In this document: positions 1 to 6,272 of the stretch, piece by piece | Layout: each line of letters starts with the position of its first letter | How positions within the stretch are numbered: position 1 is the first letter of the stretch | Assembly: GCA_947643685.1 (NCBI GenBank) | Contig: CANRXD010000057.1 | Span: forward strand, 1 to 8,189 | Source: an uncultured Clostridium sp. | GTDB taxonomy: Bacteria; Bacillota; Clostridia; Lachnospirales; Lachnospiraceae | Length of the DNA: 8,189 bases | Reading direction: 5' to 3' | Notes under the pieces: model-generated | Databases searched by the model: none | Seen by the model: only the letters and a program-made list of their open reading frames with translations | Told to the model about the DNA's origin: nothing | Translations under genes and position numbers: made by a program

Positions 1-1035
1 CTTTTTGGCCCCTGTAAAAGAACCCTCCTCGTAACCAAATAGTTCACTTTCAAATAAGGTGTCCGGAATACTGGAGCAGTTGATTGCAACAAAGGGATAT
101 TTGTTGCGGCCGCTCTGCTCATGAATGGCCCGGGCCGCCAATTCTTTTCCGGTTCCGGTCTCGCCGGTAATAAGAATTGGAGTAGGGCTATCCGCTACAC
201 GCTTAATCATTTTCTGGACCTCAGAAATTGCCGGACTGTTGCCAATGATGCCTTCAAAGAAACCGGTCCCCTTTGGAATTTCAAAGAGATTTTCTGACAG
301 ACGGATGAAAAAACCGGTGGTCTGTCCATCCACCATAACCGTGCGGGTTGAAATTTTAGTTTCCTTGTCTCCGATAGTTACGTTCTTTTCAAAGAGATCA
401 TTTCCTTCCATGATTTTCCGAACCACAGAGGGGGGGAATAACTGCCAGAGGGAGGAGCTTGTGATTCCGCAGAATTCCAGTAAATTGGAAGCCAGATGGT
501 TGTACTGCAGAATTACTCCATGGGCGTCTGTGAGAAGCAGCGGCTGTTCGCATAGCTCCATAACGGATATCAGGTTTGCATCCATGTTTAAAGGGGTTTT
601 TCTATCGGAACGCGTCACAAGAAGATTGCCGATTAAATTGGCAAGCTCTGTTATGGCATTTAGATAGACGGAGGTATTTTCAGAGATTCGCTTTTGCCCT
701 TCTTTTGTAAAAGAAGTAAAATCCAGGACCCCGGCAACTTCGGTATCTGCATGAATGCAGCAAAGAACTTCAATGGTGGATGGGCAGTGCTTTTTAAAAC
801 GACATCCGATACAGGAGGCCATTTCCCCCGGGGTATTGACAAGAACGCTTCCGTTTTCGATTACTTCACTGATGGAAGGGGCATGTACAATCCGGCCCTT
901 TTTCTTAATATAAGTCGGCGTTGCAAAAAACAGACTGGAGTTATTATCAAAAATAGCAACCTCCAACCGCAGTGCATTGCCGATTGCTGTTACATACCGC
1001 TCAATGGAGAGACGAACGTCTTCCAGATTGACCAT
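1..1035 (-). CDS. Sigma-54-dependent transcriptional activator (bEBP), N-terminal 345 residues, cut by window edge
   Basis: The reading frame runs open from ATG at 1035 to the window start, so the C-terminal part (rest of AAA+ and the DNA-binding HTH) is missing. GAAAGGAG lies 7 nt before the ATG and supports this start. Residues 1-145 form a sensor-like domain with cysteines C75, C78, C84, C92 and C93. A segment near residues 99-115 (VAGVLDFTSFTKEGQKR) recalls the sensor region of clostridial sigma-54 regulators. Residues about 150-247 look like a PAS domain. The AAA+ domain starts near 258, with Walker A GETGTGKE at 291-298 and the sigma-54 contact loop GSFTGA at 338-343, where the usual GAFTGA has Ser for Ala. 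The gene is divergent from the 1461 operon, which carries a -24/-12 promoter, so it is the likely activator of that operon. The ligand is unknown. Family assignment is very secure; the target is inferred from position. Confidence 0.95.
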   Translation of the reverse strand, partial: MVNLEDVRLSIERYVTAIGNALRLEVAIFDNNSSLFFATPTYIKKKGRIVHAPSISEVIENGSVLVNTPGEMASCIGCRFKKHCPSTIEVLCCIHADTEVAGVLDFTSFTKEGQKRISENTSVYLNAITELANLIGNLLVTRSDRKTPLNMDANLISVMELCEQPLLLTDAHGVILQYNHLASNLLEFCGITSSSLWQLFPPSVVRKIMEGNDLFEKNVTIGDKETKISTRTVMVDGQTTGFFIRLSENLFEIPKGTGFFEGIIGNSPAISEVQKMIKRVADSPTPILITGETGTGKELAARAIHEQSGRNKYPFVAINCSSIPDTLFESELFGYEEGSFTGAKK

Positions 1036-1042
1036 ACAAACA

Positions 1043-1050
1043 CTCCTTTC
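1043..1050 (-). promoter_or_regulatory. Ribosome-binding site of the sigma-54 activator gene
   Basis: Read on the minus strand this is GAAAGGAG, 7 nt before ATG at 1035. It fixes the start of a gene whose other end lies outside the window. Confidence 0.85.
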
Positions 1051-1119
1051 TGAAGCTGTTTCAGAGAAAAGAATTTAAAGTTTCAATGTAAAAAATAATT
1101 TAAATAGTAATTTCCTATA

Positions 1120-1148
1120 ATTATAACACAGAACGGATAAGGAGACAA
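1120..1148 (-). promoter_or_regulatory. Sigma-70-type promoter for the activator gene
   Basis: On the minus strand TTGTCT (1143-1148) is followed after exactly 17 nt by a perfect TATAAT (1120-1125). The start point would be near 1113, giving a leader of about 78 nt. The -35 box sits 4-5 bp from the first unit of the TGACA cluster (1153-1207), so a protein bound there could also control its own gene. Autoregulation is inference. Confidence 0.65.
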
Positions 1149-1152
1149 ATGG

Positions 1153-1207
1153 AAAATGACAAAAATGACAAAACTTTGCCAATTGACAACTGCGTGTCAT
1201 GTGACAC
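1153..1207. promoter_or_regulatory. TGACA/TGTCA cluster, probable enhancer (UAS) for the sigma-54 activator
   Basis: Five copies of one pentamer occur in 50 bp: TGACA at 1157, 1166, 1184 and 1202, and TGTCA at 1195. The first two are a tandem 9-bp repeat AAAATGACA (1153-1161, 1162-1170). The last two form the inverted repeat GTGTCA-TG-TGACAC (1194-1207), and 1184-1199 is a second inverted pair with a 6-nt gap. The cluster lies about 150-200 bp upstream of the -24 element at 1360, the usual distance for activators that loop onto sigma-54 polymerase. Binding by the adjacent activator is inferred. Confidence 0.6.
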
Positions 1208-1223
1208 ATTTCTCACTATTTTT

Positions 1224-1240
1224 TTGGCAATTATGTTGCT
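1224..1240 (+). promoter_or_regulatory. Second possible sigma-54 promoter (or overlapping sigma-70 promoter)
   Basis: The sequence is TTGGCAATTATGTTGCT. The GG (1226-1227) and GC (1238-1239) are separated by the required 10 nt, and TGGCA and TTGCT are kept. It lies only about 20 bp from the TGACA cluster, which is close for an enhancer. A perfect TATAAT follows at 1259-1264, 17 nt after TTGCTG, so a sigma-70 reading is also possible. No convincing gene starts between here and the main promoter. Confidence 0.35.
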
Positions 1241-1358
1241 GTTTTTTGTTTGAAACAGTATAATCTTCAGACAGGGCGGGGATGAAAAGCTGGATTTTCT
1301 GTGTAATTTGGGCGATAAACCATGGAAAAGAAGAAAAAAACGGAATAAAGGCCAACTT

Positions 1359-1374
1359 TGGCATGGTTATTGCT
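1359..1374 (+). promoter_or_regulatory. Sigma-54 (-24/-12) promoter of the SDR-gcvPA-gcvPB operon
   Basis: TGGCATGGTTATTGCT fits the consensus TGGCAY-N-TTGCW almost perfectly. GG at 1360-1361 and GC at 1372-1373 have the obligatory 10-nt gap. Transcription should start near 1385, giving a leader of about 75 nt. A divergent sigma-54 activator gene and an upstream motif cluster at looping distance support it independently. Confidence 0.82.
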
Positions 1375-1401
1375 AATATATAGCTCAGAGCAGTTGAAAT
1401 G

Positions 1402-1422
1402 CCTGTACGATACGTGCACAGG
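1402..1422 (+). other. Small hairpin in the operon 5' leader
   Basis: CCTGT-ACG (1402-1409) pairs with CGT and ACAGG (1413-1415, 1418-1422) around the loop ATA, with a 2-nt GC bulge on the 3' side. It falls in the predicted untranslated leader, 23 nt before the Shine-Dalgarno sequence. It has no T-run, so it is not a terminator. A role in mRNA stability is possible but not shown. Confidence 0.35.
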
Positions 1423-1445
1423 AGACAATCAAAAGTAAATTTCTT

Positions 1446-1453
1446 AAAGGAGG
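1446..1453 (+). promoter_or_regulatory. Strong Shine-Dalgarno of the SDR gene
   Basis: AAAGGAGG lies 7 nt before ATG at 1461, a near-ideal site that fixes the start of the first operon gene. Confidence 0.85.
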
Positions 1454-1460
1454 ACACCAC

Positions 1461-2258
1461 ATGTTAGTAAAGAAAGATCCATTGAATCTTACCGGTAAAG
1501 TTGCAGTGATCACTGGCGGAAGTTCAGGAATTGGTCTGGGTGTTGTGGAGCTGTTAAGCGCATATGGCGCGAAAATAGCTATGGTAGATGTAAGCCCAAA
1601 GGGTGAAGATAAGGCGAAGGAGCTTCGCGATGCAGGAAGAGATGTGACGTTTTACCGCTGCGATGTAACAAATGAGGCACAGGTAGAAGAGACCGTAAAA
1701 GGCATCGTTGACAAATACGGGAAAATTGATATTCTGCATAACAATGCAGGCGTTACCGTAAGAAAGACCATCGCGGATCTGACTGAGAAAGAGTGGGATT
1801 TTGTTCTGGATGTGGGACTTAAGGGATTATTCTTATTCTCCAAGCATGTGATTCCGGTAATGGCGGCAAACGGCGGCGGCAGCATCATTAATACCGGTTC
1901 CGGCTGGGGATTAAAGGGCGGTGACATGGCAGCTGCTTACTGTGCAGTTAAGGGCGGCATTGTAAACGTTACAAGGGCTATGGCCATTGATCACGGCCCG
2001 CAGAATATCCGTGTAAACAGTGTAAACCCGGGAGATACCGATACGGCGATGCTTCGTGACGAAGGAAAGCAGACAGGCGTTGTGAAAGATGGCGACGGAC
2101 AGATGGATGCATACTTAAAGGATTGCGGAACCAGCAGGCCGCTTGCAAGAATCGGTATGCCGGAAGACATCGCAAACGCAGTTCTGTTCCTGGCAAGTGA
2201 TCTGGCAAGCTGGATTACAGGCGCAGCGCTTGTTGTAGACGGCGGCGGAATCGCATAA
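1461..2258 (+). CDS. Short-chain dehydrogenase/reductase (SDR), NAD(H)-type
   Basis: A 265-residue classical SDR of the usual length, expected to be a cytoplasmic oxidoreductase for an alcohol/carbonyl pair. The Rossmann motif TGGSSGIG is at 18-25. Asp43 ends beta-strand 2, which favours NAD(H) over NADP(H). NNAG is at 94-97. Catalytic Ser147, Tyr160 and Lys164 are present (YxxxK 160-164), followed by NPG at 189-191. The C-terminus ends in the typical DGGG. One oddity is that the fourth catalytic residue, usually Asn in a D-V-N-L-K-G motif, is Gly119 here (DVGLKG). It is the first gene of the operon, 88 nt after the predicted sigma-54 GC element, with a strong AAAGGAGG. The next gene follows after 164 nt on the same strand. 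Automated annotation may call it 3-oxoacyl-ACP reductase, but the context argues for a catabolic dehydrogenase. Substrate unknown. Confidence 0.95.
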   Translation: MLVKKDPLNLTGKVAVITGGSSGIGLGVVELLSAYGAKIAMVDVSPKGEDKAKELRDAGRDVTFYRCDVTNEAQVEETVKGIVDKYGKIDILHNNAGVTVRKTIADLTEKEWDFVLDVGLKGLFLFSKHVIPVMAANGGGSIINTGSGWGLKGGDMAAAYCAVKGGIVNVTRAMAIDHGPQNIRVNSVNPGDTDTAMLRDEGKQTGVVKDGDGQMDAYLKDCGTSRPLARIGMPEDIANAVLFLASDLASWITGAALVVDGGGIA

Positions 2259-2407
2259 GTAAAAATCCATTGAAAATTGCCTGCGGCGGACTGAAAATTC
2301 ATCCTGCGTTATCTGACAGAAAATAAATGAGACAAAACATCAGGCGCCGGACAGCTTGCCGGGGATGGACCGAAACAAAGTGCAGAAGGATTTATAAAAC
2401 ATATAGT

Positions 2408-2413
2408 AGGAGG
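2408..2413 (+). promoter_or_regulatory. Ribosome-binding site deciding the gcvPA-like start
   Basis: AGGAGG lies 9 nt before ATG 2423. The frame is open back to 2327, but that region has no Shine-Dalgarno and would add 32 Arg/Lys-rich residues absent from the family. The start at 2423 is therefore preferred. Confidence 0.85.
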
Positions 2414-2422
2414 AAAAAACAC

Positions 2423-3814
2423 ATGAGAGGATTTGAAAGCCATCCTTACATACCAAATTCAGTACCGGATATCCAGGCTGAAATGCTTAAGGAAATCGGA
2501 ATGACCTCTTTGGAGGAACTTCACAAAAATGTTCCGGAACTGTTAAAATTAAAGAATGATATGAATATCCCGGAGGCATTTGGCTCCGAGTACGAATTAA
2601 AGAGACATGTGGAGCGCGTTCTTTCTAAGGATACTGACTGCCACAAAAATTTAAACTTCCTTGGTGCAGGCTGCTGGCAGCATTATGTTCCGGCTATCTG
2701 TGACGAGGTCAACGGAAAAGGCGAGTTCTTAACTGCTTACGGCGGAGAGCCCTACAATGATGAGGGACGTTTCCAGGCATTATTTGAGTATGAGAGCATG
2801 GTTGCCGAGCTGGTTGACATGGACGTTGTAAACGTACCCACCATGGACTGGTCTCAGGCAGCCGCTACCACTGTCCGTATGGCGCAGCGTATCACAGGAC
2901 GCAGCGTAATCCTTGTACCGGAGTACATGGATCCGGAAAAGAAAAAAGCAATGGAGAACTACGCAGAGTGCTGCATGAAGTTCGAGACCGTAAAATGCGA
3001 CAGCATGGGACATATTGATCTTAATGACTTAAAGACAAAGATCAATGAAGACACCATCGGCGTATATTTTGAAAATCCAAACTATCTGGGCGTTATTGAG
3101 CCAAACGGCCAGAAAATTTCCGATATGATCCATGAGGCAGGTGGACTGAGCCTGGTAGGTGTGGACCCGATTTCTCTCGGTGTACTTGCGACACCGCCCT
3201 CCTACGGCGCTGATATTGTATGTGGAGACTTACAACCCCTCGGTATCCACATGAATTATGGCGGAGGCCAGTCCGGTTTCATGGCAACCAGGGATGAAGA
3301 GAAATTTGTAATGGAATTCCCGTCCCGTTTGTTTGGCATTGCACCCACCTCCGAACCTGGTGAGTATGGATTCGGCGATGTGGCTTATGACAGAACCTCT
3401 TTCGGCCATCACAGAGAGCACGGGAAAGAGTATGTGGGAACCCAGTCCGCACTTTGGGGCATCACGGCAGGGGTATATCTGGCAACCATGGGCCCGCAGG
3501 GTATGGAAGAAGTGGGTAAGATTATCATGGCTAACGCGCAGTATGCAGCTAAGAAGTTAAGCCAGATTCCGGGTGTTAAGGCTAATCCATTGGGTTCCGT
3601 ATTCTTTAAGGAGTTTGTGGTAGATTTCACAGCCACAGGTAAGACTGTTGCAGAGATCAACAGGACGCTGCTTGCAAAGGGCATCTTCGGCGGAAAAGAT
3701 TTGTCCGGAGATTTCCCGGCTTTAAATCAGTCCGCTCTTTACTGTGTAACTGAGATTCACACAAAAGAAGACATCGACACTCTGGCCGCCGCTCTTACGG
3801 AAGTGCTCAAATAG
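2423..3814 (+). CDS. gcvPA: GcvPA-like protein: divergent N-terminal half/subunit 1 of a glycine-decarboxylase-type PLP enzyme
   Basis: The protein has 463 residues, close to the usual 440-450 of GcvPA. Family landmarks in order are YIPN at 9-12, NFLGAGCWQHYVPA at 78-91, FEYESMVAELVDMDV at 121-135, ENPNYLGVIE at 217-226, VDPISLGVL at 247-255 and ADIVCGDLQPLGI at 263-275. In split P-proteins this subunit lacks the PLP lysine and builds the dimeric active site with GcvPB. Two normally near-invariant segments differ. The YTPYQPE-x-SQG stretch reads YGGEPYNDEG (106-115). The REQHIRREKATSNICT stretch reads RTSFGHHREHGKEYVGT (324-340). Assignment to the family is secure, but glycine as substrate is doubtful. 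The gene sits between the SDR and gcvPB-like genes in one operon, and no H-, T- or L-protein gene is present. The symbol marks homology only. Stop is TAG. Confidence 0.9.
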   Translation: MRGFESHPYIPNSVPDIQAEMLKEIGMTSLEELHKNVPELLKLKNDMNIPEAFGSEYELKRHVERVLSKDTDCHKNLNFLGAGCWQHYVPAICDEVNGKGEFLTAYGGEPYNDEGRFQALFEYESMVAELVDMDVVNVPTMDWSQAAATTVRMAQRITGRSVILVPEYMDPEKKKAMENYAECCMKFETVKCDSMGHIDLNDLKTKINEDTIGVYFENPNYLGVIEPNGQKISDMIHEAGGLSLVGVDPISLGVLATPPSYGADIVCGDLQPLGIHMNYGGGQSGFMATRDEEKFVMEFPSRLFGIAPTSEPGEYGFGDVAYDRTSFGHHREHGKEYVGTQSALWGITAGVYLATMGPQGMEEVGKIIMANAQYAAKKLSQIPGVKANPLGSVFFKEFVVDFTATGKTVAEINRTLLAKGIFGGKDLSGDFPALNQSALYCVTEIHTKEDIDTLAAALTEVLK

Positions 3815-3820
3815 ATGCAG

Positions 3821-3827
3821 AAAGGAA
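3821..3827 (+). promoter_or_regulatory. Ribosome-binding site supporting a GTG start for the gcvPB-like gene
   Basis: AAAGGAA lies 7 nt before GTG at 3835. The nearer ATG at 3827 is out of frame, so GTG is the start that gives a family-like N-terminus. Confidence 0.7.
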
Positions 3828-3834
3828 TGATATT

Positions 3835-5397
3835 GTGAAAAGAATAGACAGATCATCAAAGGTTAGAACAGGCTTCCATCAGGCAAAATGGGATGAGCCG
3901 ATCATTTACGAGCTCAGCACCCCCGGCGAGCGCGGGATTCTCGTTGGACAGCCGGAAAGGGCTGTGGCAGAAGAAGTTGAGGGCGTATCTGCAATTCCGA
4001 CAGGTATGGCCAGAAATACAAAATTAAATCTCCCGGAGATGTCCCAGAGCCGTGTACTCCGTCACTATTCCCGACTGGCACAGCAGACACTGGGCGCTGA
4101 CGTGAATATTGAGATCGGACAGGGTACCTGTACCGTTAAGTACAGCCCGAAAGTAAATGATCAGCTTGCGAACCTGATCCGGGACTATCATCCCCTTCAG
4201 GATGAGAGTACTGTACAGGGTATTCTCCAGATTTTCCATGAGACAGATAAGTACATGTGCGAGATTTCCGGTATGGATCATTTTTCCTTCCAGCCCAGCG
4301 GCGGTTCCCAGGGTATCATGACCATGGCTTCTGTCATCCGCGCATATTTTAAGGATAAAGGCGAGGACAGAGACGAGATCATCACAACCATCTACTCCCA
4401 TCCGTCTGATGCGGCGGCTCCGGCCGTGGCTGGCTTTAAGATCATTTATTTACAGCCTGATCCAAAGACCGGAGTTCCGGAACTTGAGCAGTTAAAGGCA
4501 GTTTCCGGTCCCAGAACAGCGGGATATATCGTTGCAAACCCGGAGGATACCGGGGTTTACAACGGCCGTGTAAAAGACTTTGTTGACCATATCCATTCCA
4601 TTGGCGGCCTCTGCGCCTATGACCAGGCCAATGCCAATGGCCTCCTGGGCGTAACAAGAGCAAGAGATGCAGGCTTTGATATGTGCTTCTTCAACCTCCA
4701 CAAGACATTCTCCACACCCCATGGCTGCGGCGGTCCTGCATGCGGCGCTACCGGCGTACAGAAAGATCTTGTGAAATACCTTCCGGCTCCGCTTGTTGGT
4801 TTTGACGGCAAGAAGTACTTCCTCGACTACGAGACTGTAAGCAATCCCTGTGCAGTGGGAAAGGTAAGAGAGTGGTACGGTGTTGCTCCTGTTGTATTAA
4901 AGGCATACTGCTGGATCCGCAGCCTTGGACCCAATGGTTTATATCAGGTTGCGAAGACGGCTGTTTTAAACAACAATTACATGTTTAAGAAATTAATGGA
5001 GCTTCCGGAAGTATCTGCTTATTACGAGGATGGCAATAACCAGAGAGTAGAGCAGGCACGTTATTCTTTAGAAAATCTGACAAAGGAAACGGGAATCGGT
5101 ACTCTGGATATTCAGAGAAGAATGATGGATTTTGGTATGCATTACTGGACATCCCACCATCCATTCTATCTGCCTGAGCCGATGACCTTAGAGCCCACAG
5201 AGACTCCGTCCAGGAAGGACATCGACGAATATATTGAAACCCTGAAATATGTCTTCAAGGAAGCACATGAGAATCCGGAGATCATCAAGACAGCACCTCA
5301 CAGAAGCGTTACCCACCAGGTTGACGAGTCTGGTATGGATGATCAGGCAACATGGGCTCTTAGCTGGAAGACCTATCTGAAAAAATATACAGAGTAA
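3835..5397 (+). CDS. gcvPB: GcvPB-like protein: divergent PLP-binding subunit 2 of a glycine-decarboxylase-type enzyme
   Basis: The protein has 520 residues against about 480-500 for typical GcvPB. It starts at GTG, 20 nt after the gcvPA-like stop. PIIYELSTPGERG (22-34) matches the family start. The PLP Schiff-base lysine is Lys290 in NLHKTFSTPHG (287-297), and Asp263 in AYDQANANG is the expected partner of the PLP ring nitrogen. The C-terminal LEPTET (452-457) and ENPEIIKTAPH (479-489) are typical. Several active-site motifs differ from glycine decarboxylase. GSCTMK is GTCTVK (97-102). AHGTNPAS is SHPSDAAA (188-195). DGANxN is DQANAN (263-268). GGGGPGxGPIGV is GCGGPACGATGV (297-308). The fold and PLP chemistry are therefore kept, but the substrate pocket is altered. 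It should form a heterotetramer with the preceding subunit. No lipoyl H-protein is encoded in the operon. The stop overlaps the next start (TAATG). Confidence 0.9.
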   Translation: MKRIDRSSKVRTGFHQAKWDEPIIYELSTPGERGILVGQPERAVAEEVEGVSAIPTGMARNTKLNLPEMSQSRVLRHYSRLAQQTLGADVNIEIGQGTCTVKYSPKVNDQLANLIRDYHPLQDESTVQGILQIFHETDKYMCEISGMDHFSFQPSGGSQGIMTMASVIRAYFKDKGEDRDEIITTIYSHPSDAAAPAVAGFKIIYLQPDPKTGVPELEQLKAVSGPRTAGYIVANPEDTGVYNGRVKDFVDHIHSIGGLCAYDQANANGLLGVTRARDAGFDMCFFNLHKTFSTPHGCGGPACGATGVQKDLVKYLPAPLVGFDGKKYFLDYETVSNPCAVGKVREWYGVAPVVLKAYCWIRSLGPNGLYQVAKTAVLNNNYMFKKLMELPEVSAYYEDGNNQRVEQARYSLENLTKETGIGTLDIQRRMMDFGMHYWTSHHPFYLPEPMTLEPTETPSRKDIDEYIETLKYVFKEAHENPEIIKTAPHRSVTHQVDESGMDDQATWALSWKTYLKKYTE

Positions 5398-6251
5398 TGA
5401 AAAAAATTGGACTGATTGTGAATCCGATCGCCGGAATGGGCGGAAGTGTCGGATTAAAAGGAACGGATAATGCTGCGGCGGAAGCTTTTCGCCGCGGCGC
5501 TATTCCAAGGGCAGGGAACCGTGCGAAGGCCGCCCTGTCAGAGCTTCTCTCGATAAAAGAGGAGCTTTTTGTCTATACATGCCAGGGAAGCATGGGCGGG
5601 GATATTGCAGGAGAGCTGGGATTCCGGACCGTGATGAAGCCGGAAGCTTTGGATGGCTTAAATAGCGTCGGTAAGAGGGCATCCATGGATGGAGGAATGC
5701 TGCCGGGGCCGCTTTTCGGAACCGGAGCGGAGGATACAAAAAGCCTGGCGGAATGGCTTCTGAAGGAAGAAGTGGATTTGATTCTTTTCGCAGGCGGCGA
5801 TGGTACAGCAAGGGATGTGTACCAGGCCGTAGAGCTTTCTGCATGCTGTGTGGGAATTCCCGCCGGTGTGAAAATACATTCCCCTGTATACGCCAAAAAC
5901 CCGAAGGCAGCCGGACAGCTGGCGCTCCTCTGGCTTACGGGAAAGGTTTCCATGACCCGGGAAGAAGAGGTATTGGATATTGACGAGGAACAGTATCGGA
6001 GAGAACAGATCAACACCAGGCTTTACGGGTATCTGAAGATTCCGAAGGAGCGGTCTTTTACCCAGAACCGGAAAGCACCGACGCCACTCTCTGACGCGGC
6101 GGCTATTGACTCTATTGCCTGTGAGATGGTCCGCCAGATGGAACCGGATACCTTCTATATTATAGGAGCCGGGACCACCACAAGGGGAGTCTTGGATATT
6201 CTGGGGCTTAAAAACTCCCTGATCGGCGTGGACCTTGTTTACATTATATAG
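5397..6251 (+). CDS. N-terminal 284 residues of the AcoX/ATP-NAD-kinase-like protein
   Basis: The start ATG overlaps the gcvPB-like stop by one base (TAATG), with no clear Shine-Dalgarno, which implies translational coupling. KKIGLIVNPIAGMGGSVGLKG (2-22) is the typical N-terminus. GGDGT at 133-137, in FAGGDGTARDV, is the nucleotide-kinase phosphate-binding signature. GVKIHSPVYAKNP (157-169), the segment VLDIDEEQYR (192-201) and GAGTTTRGVLDILG (257-270) follow as in AcoX-type proteins. Residues about 83-110 look like an extra insert before the kinase core. Relatives are predicted to phosphorylate NAD or a related nucleotide; AcoX itself sits in acetoin operons without an established role. The fragment alone lacks the C-terminal GGQGF region and is probably not fully functional. 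Confidence 0.75.
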   Translation: MKKIGLIVNPIAGMGGSVGLKGTDNAAAEAFRRGAIPRAGNRAKAALSELLSIKEELFVYTCQGSMGGDIAGELGFRTVMKPEALDGLNSVGKRASMDGGMLPGPLFGTGAEDTKSLAEWLLKEEVDLILFAGGDGTARDVYQAVELSACCVGIPAGVKIHSPVYAKNPKAAGQLALLWLTGKVSMTREEEVLDIDEEQYRREQINTRLYGYLKIPKERSFTQNRKAPTPLSDAAAIDSIACEMVRQMEPDTFYIIGAGTTTRGVLDILGLKNSLIGVDLVYII

Positions 6252-6272
6252 TTGATGGCCAAGGACCTTGGC
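6249..6272 (+). other. In-frame TAG followed by a perfect short hairpin
   Basis: TAG at 6249-6251 is followed 6 nt later by GCCAAGG-A-CCTTGGC (6258-6272), a perfect inverted repeat. As RNA this gives a 6-bp stem with a GAC loop. Stem-loops just downstream are known at recoded stop codons, but the palindrome also encodes family residues (AKDLG) and may be coincidental. Confidence 0.4.

Noticed and set aside
125..667. 180-codon plus-strand frame antisense to the activator
   Set aside because: The opposite strand encodes clear PAS and AAA+ motifs including Walker A, so this is a shadow frame.
1167..1182. Minus-strand sigma-54-like element facing the activator gene
   Set aside because: It has TTGGCA, but the -12 GC is replaced by TC, and a good sigma-70 promoter is present for that gene.
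1282..1383. 33-codon open frame in the divergent control region
   Set aside because: Only a poor GGCGGGG precedes it, it runs through the main sigma-54 promoter, and its peptide resembles nothing. Mentioned only as a possible leader peptide.
2327..2422. Upstream extension of the gcvPA-like gene (ATG at 2327)
   Set aside because: It would add 32 basic residues unlike the family and has no Shine-Dalgarno, while ATG 2423 has AGGAGG at good spacing.
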